Below, piece after piece: positions 12,990 through 13,810 of a stretch of 13,810 nucleotides of DNA. Below the pieces are notes generated by a model, which was given only the letters and a program-made list of their open reading frames with translations, made no database searches and was not told the DNA's origin. Both the position numbers and the translations under genes were made by a program. Source of the stretch: Paenibacillaceae bacterium UBA6304 (GTDB taxonomy: Bacteria; Bacillota; Bacilli; Paenibacillales; Paenibacillaceae); the NCBI GenBank assembly GCA_002439285.1, contig DJTQ01000029.1:1-13810 (forward strand), written 5' to 3'. How positions within the stretch are numbered: the stretch's first letter is position 1; every line of letters begins with the position of its first letter.

Positions 12990-13810
12990 CTATTGTTCCC
13001 GTAAACGGCCGTTTTCGAGACTCCATATTCTGGTGTTCTCCCCGGCAAAAAATTCCGGTTCATGCGTAATCATCATTAATGCGGCTCCCCCAGCCACCGC
13101 CTTACGGCATAGCTCCGAAAGCACCTTTGCTCCGGCGTAGTCCGTACCTGCCGTCGGTTCATCAAGCAGGATCAGCTTCTTTCCCGACATAAAACATGCG
13201 GCTACGCTCAAGAGACGTTTCTCCCCACCGCTGAGCAGATACGGAGATGTTTGCTCTCGGCCCTCCAGTCCGATCAGCTGCAGCATTTCCCGAGCCTCCC
13301 GGAGCACGGAGTCCGGAGTGCTGTCTTTGGATCGCAGCCGTAACGCGCTGCGCGGCCCGTAAAGCAGCTCGTCCAACACCGTAGGCGACACAAATTGTCT
13401 CTCCGGATGCTGGAAGACGTAGCCGATGTCGGCAGCCAGTTCGTACAGCGTGAGCCACGAAATATCGCGCCCCCTCCAATAGATGCATCCCGCGGGGGTC
13501 TGCTGCAGACCCAGCATGAGGCGAGAGAGCGTCGTTTTGCCCGAGCCGTTCTCGCCCTGCAATATATGCCATTCACCTTCGCGAATCTGCATATGGATGT
13601 CCAGCAGCACGGCGGCCGGGGACGTTTCTGCCCGAGCCGGTTTGCTCCTTTGCCGCCGATGCTTGGGCCCGTAGGCAAAGGTCAGGCCGGCGATCTCCAG
13701 CAGTGGAGATCGCTCCGGCGTGGCCGGGGCCGCGGGCTGCGGCGGCGCCGCTGGTGCGGGGTGCAGCGCGGCCGAGGCGGAGCGCACCGGGACAGGCTCG
13801 GCGCGCCCGG
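12990..13810 (-). CDS. ECF-type ABC transporter ATPase, C-terminal part (probably of a fused double ATPase)
   Basis: The frame is open to the right edge, so the gene is cut. It encodes a complete ABC domain: Walker A GENGSGKTT, Q-loop YVFQHPERQFVSPTV, signature LSGGEKR, Walker B LILLDEPTAGTD and switch His in MITHEPEF. The HPERQFVSPTV and LLYGPRS style matches the energy-coupling-factor ATPases (EcfA, CbiO, YkoD) that drive vitamin or metal uptake. Upstream lie about 35 residues rich in Ala and Pro and very GC-rich. A GTG at 13787 could start a 265-aa protein, but no ribosome binding site is seen and the frame continues through it. I infer a linker between two ATPase domains, as in YkoD-type fusions. 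An unusual basic insert (KHRRQRSKPARAE) follows the first strand of the domain. Confidence 0.85.
   Translation of the reverse strand, partial: GRAEPVPVRSASAALHPAPAAPPQPAAPATPERSPLLEIAGLTFAYGPKHRRQRSKPARAETSPAAVLLDIHMQIREGEWHILQGENGSGKTTLSRLMLGLQQTPAGCIYWRGRDISWLTLYELAADIGYVFQHPERQFVSPTVLDELLYGPRSALRLRSKDSTPDSVLREAREMLQLIGLEGREQTSPYLLSGGEKRLLSVAACFMSGKKLILLDEPTAGTDYAGAKVLSELCRKAVAGGAALMMITHEPEFFAGENTRIWSLENGRLREQ

Noticed and set aside
1..13810. A search for a new defence, toxin-antitoxin, secretion or biosynthetic system.
   Set aside because: Nearly all genes belong to known housekeeping or transport families; only the two small unknown genes at 10791-11331 lack an assignment, and nothing ties them to such a system.

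Overview
The window reads as chromosomal DNA of a Paenibacillus-like member of the Bacillales. The evidence is Firmicutes-style GGAGG ribosome binding sites with some GTG and TTG starts, roughly balanced base composition, homologues of Bacillus subtilis genes (YknW/YknX, NadE, bacilliredoxin, KinB, EcsA/EcsB, MhqR-type MarR), and intergenic gaps filled with degenerate short repeats of a kind I associate with Paenibacillus. The genus is an inference. I see no rRNA, tRNA, CRISPR array, transposase or phage gene.

Layout: (1) 1-1110, minus strand: the start of an HlyD/YknX-type adaptor gene that runs off the left edge, preceded by a Yip1-family membrane protein gene. This matches the first two genes of the B. 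subtilis yknWXYZ operon, and an ECF-sigma-like promoter lies upstream. (2) 1111-1561: gene-free, with palindromic and tandem repeats. (3) 1562-2910, minus: NAD synthetase nadE and a bacilliredoxin with an additional cysteine. (4) 3076-4812, minus: an orphan KinB-like sensor kinase, probably feeding the sporulation phosphorelay. (5) 4953-6227, plus: a BaiN/YhiN-family flavoprotein, convergent with the next block with only 7 bp between stops. (6) 9598 down to 6235, minus: an MFS exporter gene followed by ecsA and ecsB, plausibly one transcript. (7) 9882-10349, plus: a divergent MarR regulator; the gap shared with the exporter carries several TTATC/GATAA sites that look like a shared operator. 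(8) 10350-10790: gene-free, with three families of degenerate repeats ending in a bidirectional terminator. (9) 12871 down to 10791, minus: a 14-TM drug-type MFS exporter, an unrecognised 114-aa protein and a 58-aa hydrophilic protein, plausibly an operon. (10) 12990 to the right edge, minus: an ECF-type ABC ATPase domain preceded by a Pro/Ala-rich stretch that is open to the edge, suggesting the second half of a fused double ATPase.

The functional themes are envelope and efflux (Yip1/HlyD, two MFS exporters, EcsAB, MarR), redox and NAD metabolism, and sporulation or stationary-phase signalling. I found no convincing undescribed multi-gene system. The best leads are the MarR/MFS/ecsAB arrangement with its candidate operators, the unknown two-gene unit behind the drug exporter, and the repeat array that overlaps the 3' end of nadE.
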